Shown here: piece by piece, positions 55,463 through 64,000 of the stretch
Numbering within the stretch: position 1 is the stretch's first letter
How the letters are laid out: each line of letters opens with the position of its first letter
The notes under the pieces: generated by a model
Seen by the model: the letters and a program-made list of their open reading frames with translations, nothing else
Databases searched by the model: none
Told to the model about the DNA's origin: nothing
Translations under genes and position numbers: made by a program
Source of the DNA: Sutcliffiella horikoshii
Lineage (GTDB): Bacteria > Bacillota > Bacilli > Bacillales > Bacillaceae_I
Assembly: GCF_008180725.1 (NCBI RefSeq)
Contig: NZ_VTEV01000003.1
Location: 175,840-239,839 of the forward strand
DNA: 64,000 nucleotides
Reading direction: 5' to 3'

Positions 55463-56119
55463 CTAGTTTTCTTCTGTGAGAATTTTTTTCGCATGTGCAG
55501 CCAGCATGTGATCTGCTTGTACGTCCAATGCTTTATCCAGATTCTCCAACGCTTTTTCCCTGTTTTCTTGGTAAGCATAAGCAACACCCAAGTTGTAATA
55601 AGCATCCGCGTGCATTGGATCTGCATCCACTACCTTTTCAAACTCCATTGTTGCTTCTTTAATCAGGCCTTGGCCTGCTAAGCAAAGTCCGTATTGAAAT
55701 CTTGCCTCCGCATCTTCAGGTTTTAATTCTACAGCACGTTGAAAATATGGCAGAGCAAGCTTCGGCTGTTCAAACTGCAATAAAGTCATTCCAAGCATAA
55801 AGAAGATATCACTGTCATTTACACCTTTCTTCATCGCAAGTTCAAACTGATCTTTTGCTTCATTCCATTTTTCAAGCTGATAATAGACATTTCCAAGCCC
55901 ATAATGAGCAGTTCCGATTGAATCGTCTTTTTCCAAAGCTCGTTCAAAAAACTTCATTGCTTTCTCAAGTTCACCAACAGCACTTAATACATTTCCAAAA
56001 TTCACATATGCTACCGCATTATCCGGATTCTCTTCAATCTCTTTCGAAAAAGCTGTAAGTGCCTCTTCGTATTTTCCTTCTTGAAGGTATTGAATACCTA
56101 ATGCATTATTATCTTTCAT
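55463..56119 (-). CDS. yrrB: TPR-repeat protein YrrB
   Basis: A 218-residue protein made almost entirely of six TPR units (ALGIQYLQEGKYEEALTAFS, AVAYVNFGNVLSAVGELEKA, GTAHYGLGNVYYQLEKWNEA and so on to YNLGVAYAYQENREKALENL). TPR proteins are scaffolds for protein complexes. It lies between mnmA and recD2, as in B. subtilis; partner unknown. Confidence 0.93.
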   Translation of the reverse strand: MKDNNALGIQYLQEGKYEEALTAFSKEIEENPDNAVAYVNFGNVLSAVGELEKAMKFFERALEKDDSIGTAHYGLGNVYYQLEKWNEAKDQFELAMKKGVNDSDIFFMLGMTLLQFEQPKLALPYFQRAVELKPEDAEARFQYGLCLAGQGLIKEATMEFEKVVDADPMHADAYYNLGVAYAYQENREKALENLDKALDVQADHMLAAHAKKILTEEN

Positions 56120-56164
56120 TGTACGTACACCTCATCTATTTTCTCAGTCTTTTTAGTATATCAT

Positions 56165-56205
56165 AGAGAAAACCTCCATTCCTTATGGAATCGAGGTTTT
56201 CTCTT

Positions 56206-56208
<3 letters not shown>
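56165..56208. terminator. Hairpin between mnmA and yrrB
   Basis: AGAGAAAACCTC and GAGGTTTTCTCT flank an inner CATTCC/GGAATC pair. The T-rich tail is on the plus strand, so minus-strand termination may be partial. Confidence 0.5.
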
Positions 56209-57342
<1,134 letters not shown>

Positions 57343-57361
57343 TTATTTATTCCGTTTACCT

Positions 57362-57489
57362 CTGTAGATTTCCGTTCCAGGTGTTCGCTTTCCTAGGGAC
57401 GGTGCTTGAGCCTCCTCGGCTGCGCCTGCGGGGTCTCAACCTACCGTTTTCTCCCCTAGGAGTCTCACACCTTGCACTCCAATCTACAG
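57362..57489. repeat. Roughly 127-bp imperfect palindromic intergenic element, copy 4
   Basis: Ends CTGTAGATTTCCG and AATCTACAG; inside are CTTTCCTAGGGACGG, CTTGAGCCTCCTCGG, TGCGGGGTCTCAAC and CTAGGAGTCTCACACC. Again the end bases differ from other copies, but the change is matched on both sides. It separates mnmA from the cysteine desulfurase gene. Confidence 0.85.
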
Positions 57490-57496
57490 GGAGATC

Positions 57497-58648
57497 TTAT
57501 CTACTATTTCGTGTTAGCCGTTTTACTACTTTGGCTGTTTCTTTGGCAGCTTGTGTGATGTCTTCGATTGTGTTTCCCAGTCCAAAGCTGAATCGAATGG
57601 AGGAAGCAATTTTGTCTGAGTCTTTTCCGAACATGGCTACTAGGACATGAGACGGATCGATGGACCCTGCGGTGCATGCCGATCCGCTTGACACTGCAAT
57701 ACCTGCCAAATCCATATTAACCAATAAGGACTCTACATTGGTCCCTGGAAAATATACATTCAGCACATGGGGTAAAGTTTCTTCTGAACCGCTGTTAACT
57801 TCAAAAGACACATCTTCATCGCGCCAAACTTGTAGCATCGTTTTTTTAAAGCTATTATACAAAGCCACTTTTTCTTTGGCTTGCTCCATACTTAATTCAA
57901 TCGCTGTTTTCAATCCAACGATTCCAGCAACATTTTCGGTGCCTGCTCGTCGTTTGCGTTCTTGTTCGCCACCATAGGTCAAGTTGGAGAATGTTGTCCC
58001 AGACCTTGCATATAAGAAGCCGACTCCCTTAGGACCGTTTATTTTGTGGGAGGACATGGAAAGAAAATCAATGCCTTGTTCTTTTACATGGATAGGAAGA
58101 AGTCCGAAAGCTTGTACAGCATCTGTATGAAAATAAGCTTGATGTTCCTTCAATAAATCGCCAATTTCGTTAATAGGCTGAACCGTGCCTACCTCATTAT
58201 TTCCATACATGATGGTGACAAGAATGGTTTGGTCGGTAAGTGCAGCTTTTAAATCAGCTAATTCTATCTGTCCATGTTGGTCGACAGGCAAATACGTTAT
58301 TTCAAAGCCTTCTTTTTCTAATTGCTCACATGTATGAAGAACCGCATGGTGTTCAATTTGGGTTGTAATGATATGATTACCACGCGTTTTGTTGGCTCGA
58401 GCAACCCCGATAATGGCTAAGTTATCCGCTTCTGTTCCGCCACTTGTAAAAATGATTTCTGTTTCTTTCGCACCGATGGAAGTGGCTGCAACGTGCCTTG
58501 CTTCATCAACGAGATGTCTTGTTTTTCTTCCAAATCCATGGATACTGGAAGGGTTTCCGAAATCCTCTCTCATGACAGGAAGCATACTATCGAGGACAGC
58601 TGGGTGCATGGGTGAGGTTGCCGCATGGTCTAAATAAATCTGTTTCAA
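57497..58648 (-). CDS. yrvO: Cysteine desulfurase (YrvO/IscS type)
   Basis: A 383-residue PLP enzyme that releases sulfur from cysteine as an enzyme persulfide. Opening QIYLDHAATSPMHPAVLDSM, FTSGGTEADNLAIIGVARA, PLP lysine in SMSSHKINGPKGVGFLYAR at about residue 203, and the active Cys in VSSGSACTAGSIDPSHVL at about 323. In B. subtilis YrvO supplies MnmA. It follows cymR by 47 bases on the same strand. Confidence 0.94.
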   Translation of the reverse strand: MKQIYLDHAATSPMHPAVLDSMLPVMREDFGNPSSIHGFGRKTRHLVDEARHVAATSIGAKETEIIFTSGGTEADNLAIIGVARANKTRGNHIITTQIEHHAVLHTCEQLEKEGFEITYLPVDQHGQIELADLKAALTDQTILVTIMYGNNEVGTVQPINEIGDLLKEHQAYFHTDAVQAFGLLPIHVKEQGIDFLSMSSHKINGPKGVGFLYARSGTTFSNLTYGGEQERKRRAGTENVAGIVGLKTAIELSMEQAKEKVALYNSFKKTMLQVWRDEDVSFEVNSGSEETLPHVLNVYFPGTNVESLLVNMDLAGIAVSSGSACTAGSIDPSHVLVAMFGKDSDKIASSIRFSFGLGNTIEDITQAAKETAKVVKRLTRNSR

Positions 58649-58695
58649 TGAGGACGCCTCCTTTCCTACTAGTTAATGTTCCCCTGTTCCACTGC

Positions 58696-59112
58696 TTAGA
58701 TGTAGAACATATATGCTTCTTGATCTCCGCCTTCATAATTGGCTAAATCATCAAGTGTTGTACTATCCAATACGTCTTTAACCGCATCACGGATCCGAAT
58801 CCATAGCTCTCGTTTCGCTGGTTCTTCATCGTCAATTACTTCAACCGGGCTAATTGGGCCTTCAAGGACACGAATAATATCTCCAGCCGTAATTTTCGTT
58901 GGTTCATCAGCTAAAATATAACCACCATACGCCCCTCTTATACTTTTTACAAGTCCAGCGTTACGAAGTGGTGCAATTAATTGCTCCAAATAATGCTCCG
59001 AAAGGTCATGCGTTTGCGCAATCGTTTTTAACGAAAGTGGACCTTCTCCCACATTTTTTGCAAGTTCAATCATAATGGTCAATCCGTAACGTCCTTTGGT
59101 TGAAATTTTCAT
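58696..59112 (-). CDS. cymR: Cysteine metabolism repressor CymR
   Basis: A 138-residue Rrf2-family repressor: MKISTKGRYGLTIMIELAKN, LKTIAQTHDLSEHYLEQLIA, wing KSIRGAYGGYILADEPTKI. It contains no cysteine, so it cannot hold a Fe-S cluster, unlike NsrR here. CymR works with CysK to repress sulfur-uptake and cysteine genes when cysteine is plentiful; yrrT-mtnN-mccA-mccB in this window is a known target in B. subtilis. First gene before the desulfurase. Confidence 0.95.
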   Translation of the reverse strand: MKISTKGRYGLTIMIELAKNVGEGPLSLKTIAQTHDLSEHYLEQLIAPLRNAGLVKSIRGAYGGYILADEPTKITAGDIIRVLEGPISPVEVIDDEEPAKRELWIRIRDAVKDVLDSTTLDDLANYEGGDQEAYMFYI

Positions 59113-59144
59113 CTCCGAACACCTCTACTCTTTCTATTCAGTTT

Positions 59145-59783
59145 CTATATTTGAAAAGTTACCTTTTTATCTTTTTTATGTTGAATTTTATCAAGTAATG
59201 AGTCCGTAGCCCTTTGACAGGCAGGCAACGTCAGGCCGACGATGCTTCCGATGGTTAGACTGAATAGTATGGTACCGATAAAGACAGGTCCACCTAAAAG
59301 CCAACCTAAACATAATACTACTAATTCCATTCCTAATCTAATATATTGCACTTTCCACCCTGTCACTTCCGTCAATGCAATCATTAGACTATCTCTTGGC
59401 CCTGCACCACAACGGGAGGAAATGTAGACACCAATTCCAATTCCGATTACTACTACACCTAATAACAGCATGGCAAGCTTCCCGATAAACAGTTCTGGCG
59501 TGTGCAATTGTGGGATCATCATATACAAATCAATGAAGATTCCGACCATCAGCATATTCAAAAAAGCTCCTAATGGAGGCAATTTTTTCGTAATCATAGT
59601 AGAAATCATCAAAATAAAAAAGCCCACAATAATGGACCAGGTACCAATCGTGAGTCCAATTTGGTAGAAGAGTCCAATGTGAAAGACATCCCATGGCGCA
59701 CTGCCCAAGTCAGCACGTATCATTAAGACAATTCCAAAGGCCATAATAAACAGCCCGATAAAATAGATGGCCCATTTTGCCAT
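59145..59783 (-). CDS. YczE/YyaS/YitT-family membrane protein
   Basis: A 212-residue protein with about five membrane helices: WAIYFIGLFIMAFGIVLMIR, GSAPWDVFHIGLFYQIGLTI, TWSIIVGFFILMISTMITKK, GVVVIGIGIGVYISSRCGAG and PRDSLMIALTEVTGWKVQYI. The ATG at 59783 follows AGAAGG. This family has no settled transport function. It lies 32 bases upstream of the cymR stop side and is oriented like cymR but divergent from rarA. Confidence 0.8.
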   Translation of the reverse strand: MAKWAIYFIGLFIMAFGIVLMIRADLGSAPWDVFHIGLFYQIGLTIGTWSIIVGFFILMISTMITKKLPPLGAFLNMLMVGIFIDLYMMIPQLHTPELFIGKLAMLLLGVVVIGIGIGVYISSRCGAGPRDSLMIALTEVTGWKVQYIRLGMELVVLCLGWLLGGPVFIGTILFSLTIGSIVGLTLPACQRATDSLLDKIQHKKDKKVTFQI

Positions 59784-59991
59784 AAACAACCTTCTGCCTT
59801 TACTCCGCTCTCCTTGCATGCAGCCTCTACCCTTCTGTCTTTGCTTGTTTCTGTATCTTATTAAAATCTATCCTATTATAGCATAATTGCAAAGGATTTA
59901 CATTTTGTCTGTTTTGTTTTAATGCATGATACTAATTATGGTACAGTGGGTATGGGACACTAGATGTCATTGTACGCAGGAAGGTGTTTAA

Positions 59992-61263
59992 ATGAACAAT
60001 AAACCACTGGCCTTTCGGATGAGGCCTCGCACCATAGATGAAATGGTAGGTCAGGAGCATCTTGTAGGAGAAGGGAAAATCATTCAACGAATGGTAAAAG
60101 CAAAACATCTCTCCTCTATGATTCTTTACGGGCCACCAGGAATAGGAAAAACGTCCATCGCCACAGCTATTGCCGGCAGTACACAATATGCATTCCGGAC
60201 ATTAAATGCGGTGGTACATAATAAAAAAGACATGGAAATTGTAGCAGAAGAAGCAAAAATGTCAGGCAAGGTCATTCTTATTTTGGATGAAGTGCACCGA
60301 CTTGATAAGGCGAAACAGGACTTTCTGTTGCCTCACCTTGAAAATGGACGAATCGTATTGATTGGAGCCACTACAAGCAACCCTTATCATGCAATCAACC
60401 CTGCCATTCGTAGCAGATGCCAAATTTTCGAGCTGCATCCTTTGTCTGTAGCGGAAATCAAACAAGTCATCACGCAAGCGCTGCAAGACGAGGATCGCGG
60501 TTTAGGTGACTATCAAGTTGAACTGGATGACAGTGCATTGGAGCATTTTGCAAATGGTTGCGGCGGGGATGTTCGCTCTGCGTTAAATGCATTGGAGCTA
60601 GCCGTACTTTCCACTACTCCAGATGATGATGGAAAAATAATGATTGGGGTTGAAACGGCTGAAGAATGTCTACAAAAGAAAAGCTTCTATCATGACAAGG
60701 ATGGGGATGGGCATTATGACGTATTATCCGCGTTTCAAAAGTCCATTCGCGGCAGTGACGTAGATGCAGCTCTTCACTATTTAGGGCGTTTGATTGAAGC
60801 TGGCGACCTAGTCAGCATAGGAAGACGGCTGCTTGTAATCGCTTATGAGGATATCAGCCTGGCCAATCCGCAAGCAGGAGCACGAACTCTCTCTGCAATT
60901 GAAGCGGCAGAAAGACTTGGATTCCCAGAAGCAAGGATCCCTTTGGCAAATGCGGTTATCGAACTTTGCCTGTCCCCTAAGTCAAACTCCGCTTATAAAG
61001 CGCTGGATGAAGCCTTGGCTGACATTAGAAAAGGACTAGTTGGCGAAGTTCCTGCCCATCTTAAGGACGCACATTATAAAGGGGCAGCCGCACTTGGCCG
61101 AGGCGTTGAATATAAATATCCGCATGACTACCCTAGCGGATGGGTTGCTCAGCAATACTTACCGGACAAACTGAAACATAAATCCTATTACAAACCAAAA
61201 GACACGAGCAAATTCGAAACTGCCCTTGGGCAAATATATGAAAAAACGAAGAAGAAAAGATAA
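59992..61263 (+). CDS. rarA: Replication-associated recombination ATPase RarA
   Basis: A 423-residue AAA+ ATPase of the MgsA/WRNIP1 family. PLAFRMRPRTIDEMVGQEHL, Walker A YGPPGIGKTSIATAIAG, Walker B LILDEVHRLDKAKQDF, sensor IGATTSNPYHAINPAIRSRC, and the C-terminal tetramerisation part (LPDKLKHKSYYKPKDTSKFE). It acts at stalled replication forks. Single gene with its own terminator. Confidence 0.95.
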   Translation: MNNKPLAFRMRPRTIDEMVGQEHLVGEGKIIQRMVKAKHLSSMILYGPPGIGKTSIATAIAGSTQYAFRTLNAVVHNKKDMEIVAEEAKMSGKVILILDEVHRLDKAKQDFLLPHLENGRIVLIGATTSNPYHAINPAIRSRCQIFELHPLSVAEIKQVITQALQDEDRGLGDYQVELDDSALEHFANGCGGDVRSALNALELAVLSTTPDDDGKIMIGVETAEECLQKKSFYHDKDGDGHYDVLSAFQKSIRGSDVDAALHYLGRLIEAGDLVSIGRRLLVIAYEDISLANPQAGARTLSAIEAAERLGFPEARIPLANAVIELCLSPKSNSAYKALDEALADIRKGLVGEVPAHLKDAHYKGAAALGRGVEYKYPHDYPSGWVAQQYLPDKLKHKSYYKPKDTSKFETALGQIYEKTKKKR

Positions 61264-61290
61264 GGGGGACGCGTTTTCCCCTTATTTTTT
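61261..61290 (+). terminator. Terminator of rarA
   Basis: ATAAGGGG pairs with CCCCTTAT around GACGCGTTTT, followed by TTTTTT. Confidence 0.8.
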
Positions 61291-61374
61291 ATGTTAATCT
61301 AGTAAACTTCCGTATATTCCTCTTCTTTTCTGGAAAAGATGGTAGAAAACGACCGTTTTAAGGAGTGGATTATA

Positions 61375-62076
61375 ATGAAAGTAAGACAAGATGCATGGTC
61401 CCATGAAGATGATTTATTGCTTGCTGAGACTGTTTTACGATACATAAGAGATGGTGGTACGCAACTTGCAGCCTTTGAAGAAGTCGGGGATGCCTTAAAT
61501 CGAACATCCGCCGCATGTGGATTCAGATGGAATGCAGAAGTCAGAAAAAAATATGAACCTGCTGTTGCTATAGCAAAGAAACAACGAAAAGAGAAAAAAC
61601 GAGCACAAGAAAAGCTAGCAAAGCAACAACCAAAAAGCGAATCTGTTACACAAAAGAAAGCTACCAATCAACCAATTGAAATGGAATGGCTGCCTGCACC
61701 AAAATTAGATTCTAATGAAAAGGACAGCCTATCATTTGAATATGAGATGGAAGAAGACGAAGAATACGCACCGCTTCCAGTGCGAAAAGAACAAGCAACT
61801 ATGGCTGCATCTTCTTCCATTACCCTTGAGGATTGCATTCATTTTTTACAAAATTTTCACCAACACCAGAATTCCGATTATCGCTTGCAGTTGGAAAGTG
61901 ATAGACTTCAAAAAGAGAATCAATTGCTGAAACAGAAAAACCAATCCCTTGAAAAGCAGCTTAAGAATTTAGAAGAACAACAAGTTGCGATAAACGAAGA
62001 CTATGAAATGCTTGTCCAGATTATGGATCGTGCAAGAAGATTGACCGGCAACAACGTGCAAGATGAAGTGATGTGA
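61375..62076 (+). CDS. RsfA-family (Myb-like) transcriptional regulator
   Basis: A 233-residue protein. ATG 61375 follows AAGGAGTGG. Residues about 6 to 60 form a Myb/SANT-like DNA-binding domain (WSHEDDLLLAETVLRYIRDG, LNRTSAACGFRWNAEVRKKY). A basic linker, an acidic middle and a C-terminal coiled coil (LESDRLQKENQLLKQKNQSL) follow. RsfA and its relatives control forespore-specific genes under sigma-F in B. subtilis. Whether this is RsfA itself or a paralogue cannot be decided here. Confidence 0.85.
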   Translation: MKVRQDAWSHEDDLLLAETVLRYIRDGGTQLAAFEEVGDALNRTSAACGFRWNAEVRKKYEPAVAIAKKQRKEKKRAQEKLAKQQPKSESVTQKKATNQPIEMEWLPAPKLDSNEKDSLSFEYEMEEDEEYAPLPVRKEQATMAASSSITLEDCIHFLQNFHQHQNSDYRLQLESDRLQKENQLLKQKNQSLEKQLKNLEEQQVAINEDYEMLVQIMDRARRLTGNNVQDEVM

Positions 62077-62084
62077 AAATGAAA

Positions 62085-62124
62085 AGAAGGCCTCGTCATC
62101 AGTTGACGAGGCCTTCTTTCTTTT
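62085..62124. terminator. Bidirectional terminator
   Basis: AAGGCCTCGTC pairs with GACGAGGCCTT around ATCAGTT, with T runs on both sides. It separates the convergent Myb-like gene and tcdA. Confidence 0.88.
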
Positions 62125-62125
62125 A

Positions 62126-62893
62126 TTATTGCTTTCCACCGACACGTTGAATTTTTACATCTTTCAATATGTCATTGATTACGTATCCACCAAGGATAAG
62201 TCCCGCAACAGATGGAACAAATGCATTGGAGGAAGGTGGCATTTTTGCTTTGCGAATTTCTGCATTATCATTTCCTACCGTTTTACGAACATCCTCACGA
62301 ATCACGATTGGGCTTTCATCTGAAAATACCACTTTGATCCCACGGTGTATCCCTTCTTTACGAAGGCGTGTGCGGATGACTTTTGCAATTGGATCTGTAT
62401 GCGTCTTGGAGATATCCGCCATTTTGAAACGGGTTGGATCCATCTTGTTTGCCGCTCCCATACTGGAGACCATTGGTATCTTGCGTTTTAGACACTCTTT
62501 CATTAAGTGAATTTTATAGGAAATCGTATCAGAAGCATCAATCACATAATCTAGGCCGTAGCTGAAGAATTCTTCGTACGTCTCTTCTGTGTAGAACATT
62601 TTAAGTGCTATTACTTCACAGTCAGGATTGATGTCCTGGATACGTGCTTTCATCAGATCAGCTTTTGGTTGACCAACTGTGGACATAAGTGCATGAATCT
62701 GACGGTTTACATTGGTGATATCCACATCATCTTTATCGACTAAAATAAGACGGCCTACACCGGAACGCGCCAACGCTTCTGCTGAGAAAGAACCTACCCC
62801 GCCAATACCTAAAACTGCAACCGTGCTATTTTTAAGGGTTTCTAAACCTTCTTTACCTATTGCCAATTCGTTTCGTGAAAATTGGTGTAACAC
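62126..62893 (-). CDS. tcdA: tRNA threonylcarbamoyladenosine dehydratase
   Basis: A 255-residue E1-like enzyme (YrvM/CsdL) that cyclises t6A37 of tRNA to ct6A. The N-terminal Rossmann fold has VLGIGGVGSFSAEALARSGV, LILVDKDDVDITNVNRQIHA (adenylation Asp and Arg) and YVIDASDTISYKIHLMKECL. The C-terminus ends VAGLILGGYVINDILKDVKI, which may touch the membrane. Full length. In B. subtilis it is next to aspS, which would lie beyond the right edge. Confidence 0.94.
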   Translation of the reverse strand: MLHQFSRNELAIGKEGLETLKNSTVAVLGIGGVGSFSAEALARSGVGRLILVDKDDVDITNVNRQIHALMSTVGQPKADLMKARIQDINPDCEVIALKMFYTEETYEEFFSYGLDYVIDASDTISYKIHLMKECLKRKIPMVSSMGAANKMDPTRFKMADISKTHTDPIAKVIRTRLRKEGIHRGIKVVFSDESPIVIREDVRKTVGNDNAEIRKAKMPPSSNAFVPSVAGLILGGYVINDILKDVKIQRVGGKQ

Positions 62894-63093
62894 TGCATAT
62901 CAACTCCATTTATCGCTTGTTTCATTTTTCATGTCTTTTAAAGATTGTACCCGAAATCGAATATAACATACTTTGGGTGAAAAGCAAGTAGTCGGATAGG
63001 AATTTTTCTTTTTTACGAATTGGGTTTCAATACCTTATAATAAAGGGAATAGTAACTGAATATTATTTTTTTATTGAAAGCGGGGAGTTTGTA

Positions 63094-63549
63094 TTGAAGA
63101 ATCTATTAAAGGCCTTATCTTACTTCTTAGTTATTGGCAGTGGTTTAGTAACAATCTTTCGCTTGAACAAAACAAATAAGCAGTTAATGGCAAGGGAAAC
63201 AACATCTTTTCAAGTGAAGCAAACGTTGGAAGCGATCGCTGCAACATTGGAGAAAACTCAGGAAAGCGAGCGCAATACTTTAGCGGAAAGCAAACAAAGT
63301 ACGTTGGATCCTGTTAAAGATGAAGATCTGACCGTTTTGACTCCAAAAGAAGATTTAGAAAAAGATGACGAAGTAACGGAAGAGGAACAGCAAGAGGCTC
63401 CCCCATTAATAAAAGCAAACAAGAATGCGCGTGGTGAATACATTTATCACGTTCCAGGCGGCGTTTTCTATGAGCGCACGACTCCGGTGGAATGGTTTCA
63501 TACAGAAGAAGAGGCGCAGGCAAAGGGGTACAGAAAGTCGGCAAGGTAG
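63094..63549 (+). CDS. Membrane-anchored protein with a C-terminal sunset domain
   Basis: A 151-residue protein starting at TTG 63094 after AAGCGGGGAG. One membrane helix (about 5-24, LKALSYFLVIGSGLVTIFRL), a long acidic linker, and the C-terminal motif ARGEYIYHVPGGVFYERTTP, WFHTEEEAQAKGYRKSAR. This end is strikingly like that of the lipoprotein nuclease at 14553. Such domains occur on secreted nucleases and envelope proteins; function unknown. Confidence 0.75.
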   Translation: MKNLLKALSYFLVIGSGLVTIFRLNKTNKQLMARETTSFQVKQTLEAIAATLEKTQESERNTLAESKQSTLDPVKDEDLTVLTPKEDLEKDDEVTEEEQQEAPPLIKANKNARGEYIYHVPGGVFYERTTPVEWFHTEEEAQAKGYRKSAR

Positions 63550-63559
63550 AGTATATGGT

Positions 63560-63593
63560 ACAACCTTCATTTGGAGTGAGGGTTGTTTTTTTT
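63560..63593 (+). terminator. Terminator of the sunset-domain protein gene
   Basis: ACAACC pairs with GGTTGT around a 15-base loop, followed by eight T. Confidence 0.75.
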
Positions 63594-63618
63594 GTACTTT
63601 TTGGAAGGCGAAGGTGAT

Positions 63619-64000
63619 ATGAGGACAATGTTGTCGGGGTTTCACTGTCTCGGGGAGTCATACGAACCCTATGAGGACAATGTTGTCGGGGTTCCGCCTT
63701 CTCCGGGAGTTATAGGGCCCCTTTGAGGACAATGTTGTCGGGATTACGCCTTCTCCGGGAGTCATACGAATCCTATGAGGACAATGTTGACGGGATTCCG
63801 CCTTCTCCGGGAGTCATACGAGCCCTATGAGGACAATGTTGACAGGATTCCGCCTTCCCCGGGAGTCACACGAGCCCTATGAGGACAATGTTGACGGGGT
63901 TCCGACTTCTCCAGGAGTCATACGAACCCTATGAGGACAATGTTGTCGGGGTTTCACCTTCTCCGGGAGTCATACGAACCCTATGAGGACAATGTTGACG
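63619..64000. repeat. Second tandem array with a 52-bp period, running off the right edge
   Basis: GAGGACAATGTTG recurs at 63621, 63673, 63725, 63777, 63829, 63881, 63933 and 63985: exactly 52 bp every time. Each unit has the palindrome GACAATGTTGTC (or GTTGAC), then GGGGTTC paired with GAACCC (or GAATCC), around CGCCTTCTCCGGGAGTCAT. No gene is credible here. It is distinct in sequence from the array at 50.8 kb but shares ATGAGGAC. Confidence 0.93.

Noticed and set aside
62894..63093. 6S RNA or another housekeeping RNA near tcdA
   Set aside because: I looked because small RNAs occur near this locus in Bacillus, but no long imperfect hairpin or known motif is visible.

Overview
The window comes from the chromosome of an endospore-forming, low-GC Gram-positive of the Bacillaceae. 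Most of it is the yrr/yrv block known from Bacillus subtilis: yrrT-mtnN-mccA-mccB, yrrS, pbpI, greA, udk, yrrO-yrrN-yrrM, mltG, yrzB-yrrK-yrzL, alaS, yrrI, recD2, yrrB, mnmA, yrvO, cymR, rarA, tcdA. Product names rest on recognised motifs and family memory; no database search was run.

Bases 1 to about 9,830 are the inner end of a sigK-interrupting (skin-type) element. The sigma-K gene is cut after codon 114, at the conserved Cys-Ile-Glu-Asn-Glu-Ile site, and a SpoIVCA-type serine recombinase lies just inside the junction. The other half of sigK and the far end of the element must lie left of the window. The visible element holds a compact minus-strand set of small phage-like genes, a winged-helix replication-type protein, a small resolvase, and a two-gene plus-strand cassette resembling the Kiwa anti-phage system (KwaB/DUF4868-like protein plus a four-helix membrane protein).

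Between sigK and the housekeeping block (10.2 to 11.9 kb) is a divergent quorum-sensing-like cassette: a PlcR-type HTH/TPR regulator and a 40-codon exported peptide gene whose product ends in NELPPLY, much like PapR pheromones, followed by a 78-residue protein of unknown function. Next come a hybrid OpuF-type osmolyte transporter (11.9 to 14.4 kb) and a secreted lipoprotein nuclease.

From 15.4 to 37.7 kb the genes serve sulfur-amino-acid recycling (CymR targets; cymR itself is at 58.7 kb), cell wall growth (pbpI, mltG), transcription (greA), tRNA hydroxylation and methylation (trhP1, trhP2, trmR), NO sensing (nsrR) and alanyl-tRNA synthesis (alaS under a T-box). From 37.8 to 50.4 kb a catabolic island encodes what appears to be the whole reductive pyrimidine pathway: NCS1 permease, PreT/PreA, dihydropyrimidinase, beta-ureidopropionase-type amidohydrolase, beta-alanine-type transaminase, malonate semialdehyde dehydrogenase and a PucR regulator. 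From 51.3 to 63.5 kb the yrr/yrv block resumes.

The non-coding DNA is unusually structured. There are six copies of a roughly 127-bp imperfect palindrome, one split by another; two separate tandem arrays, both with a 52-bp period and a shared ATGAGGAC word; a six-copy 21-bp direct repeat upstream of a NERD nuclease gene; and a structured RNA-like element between two pyrimidine genes.
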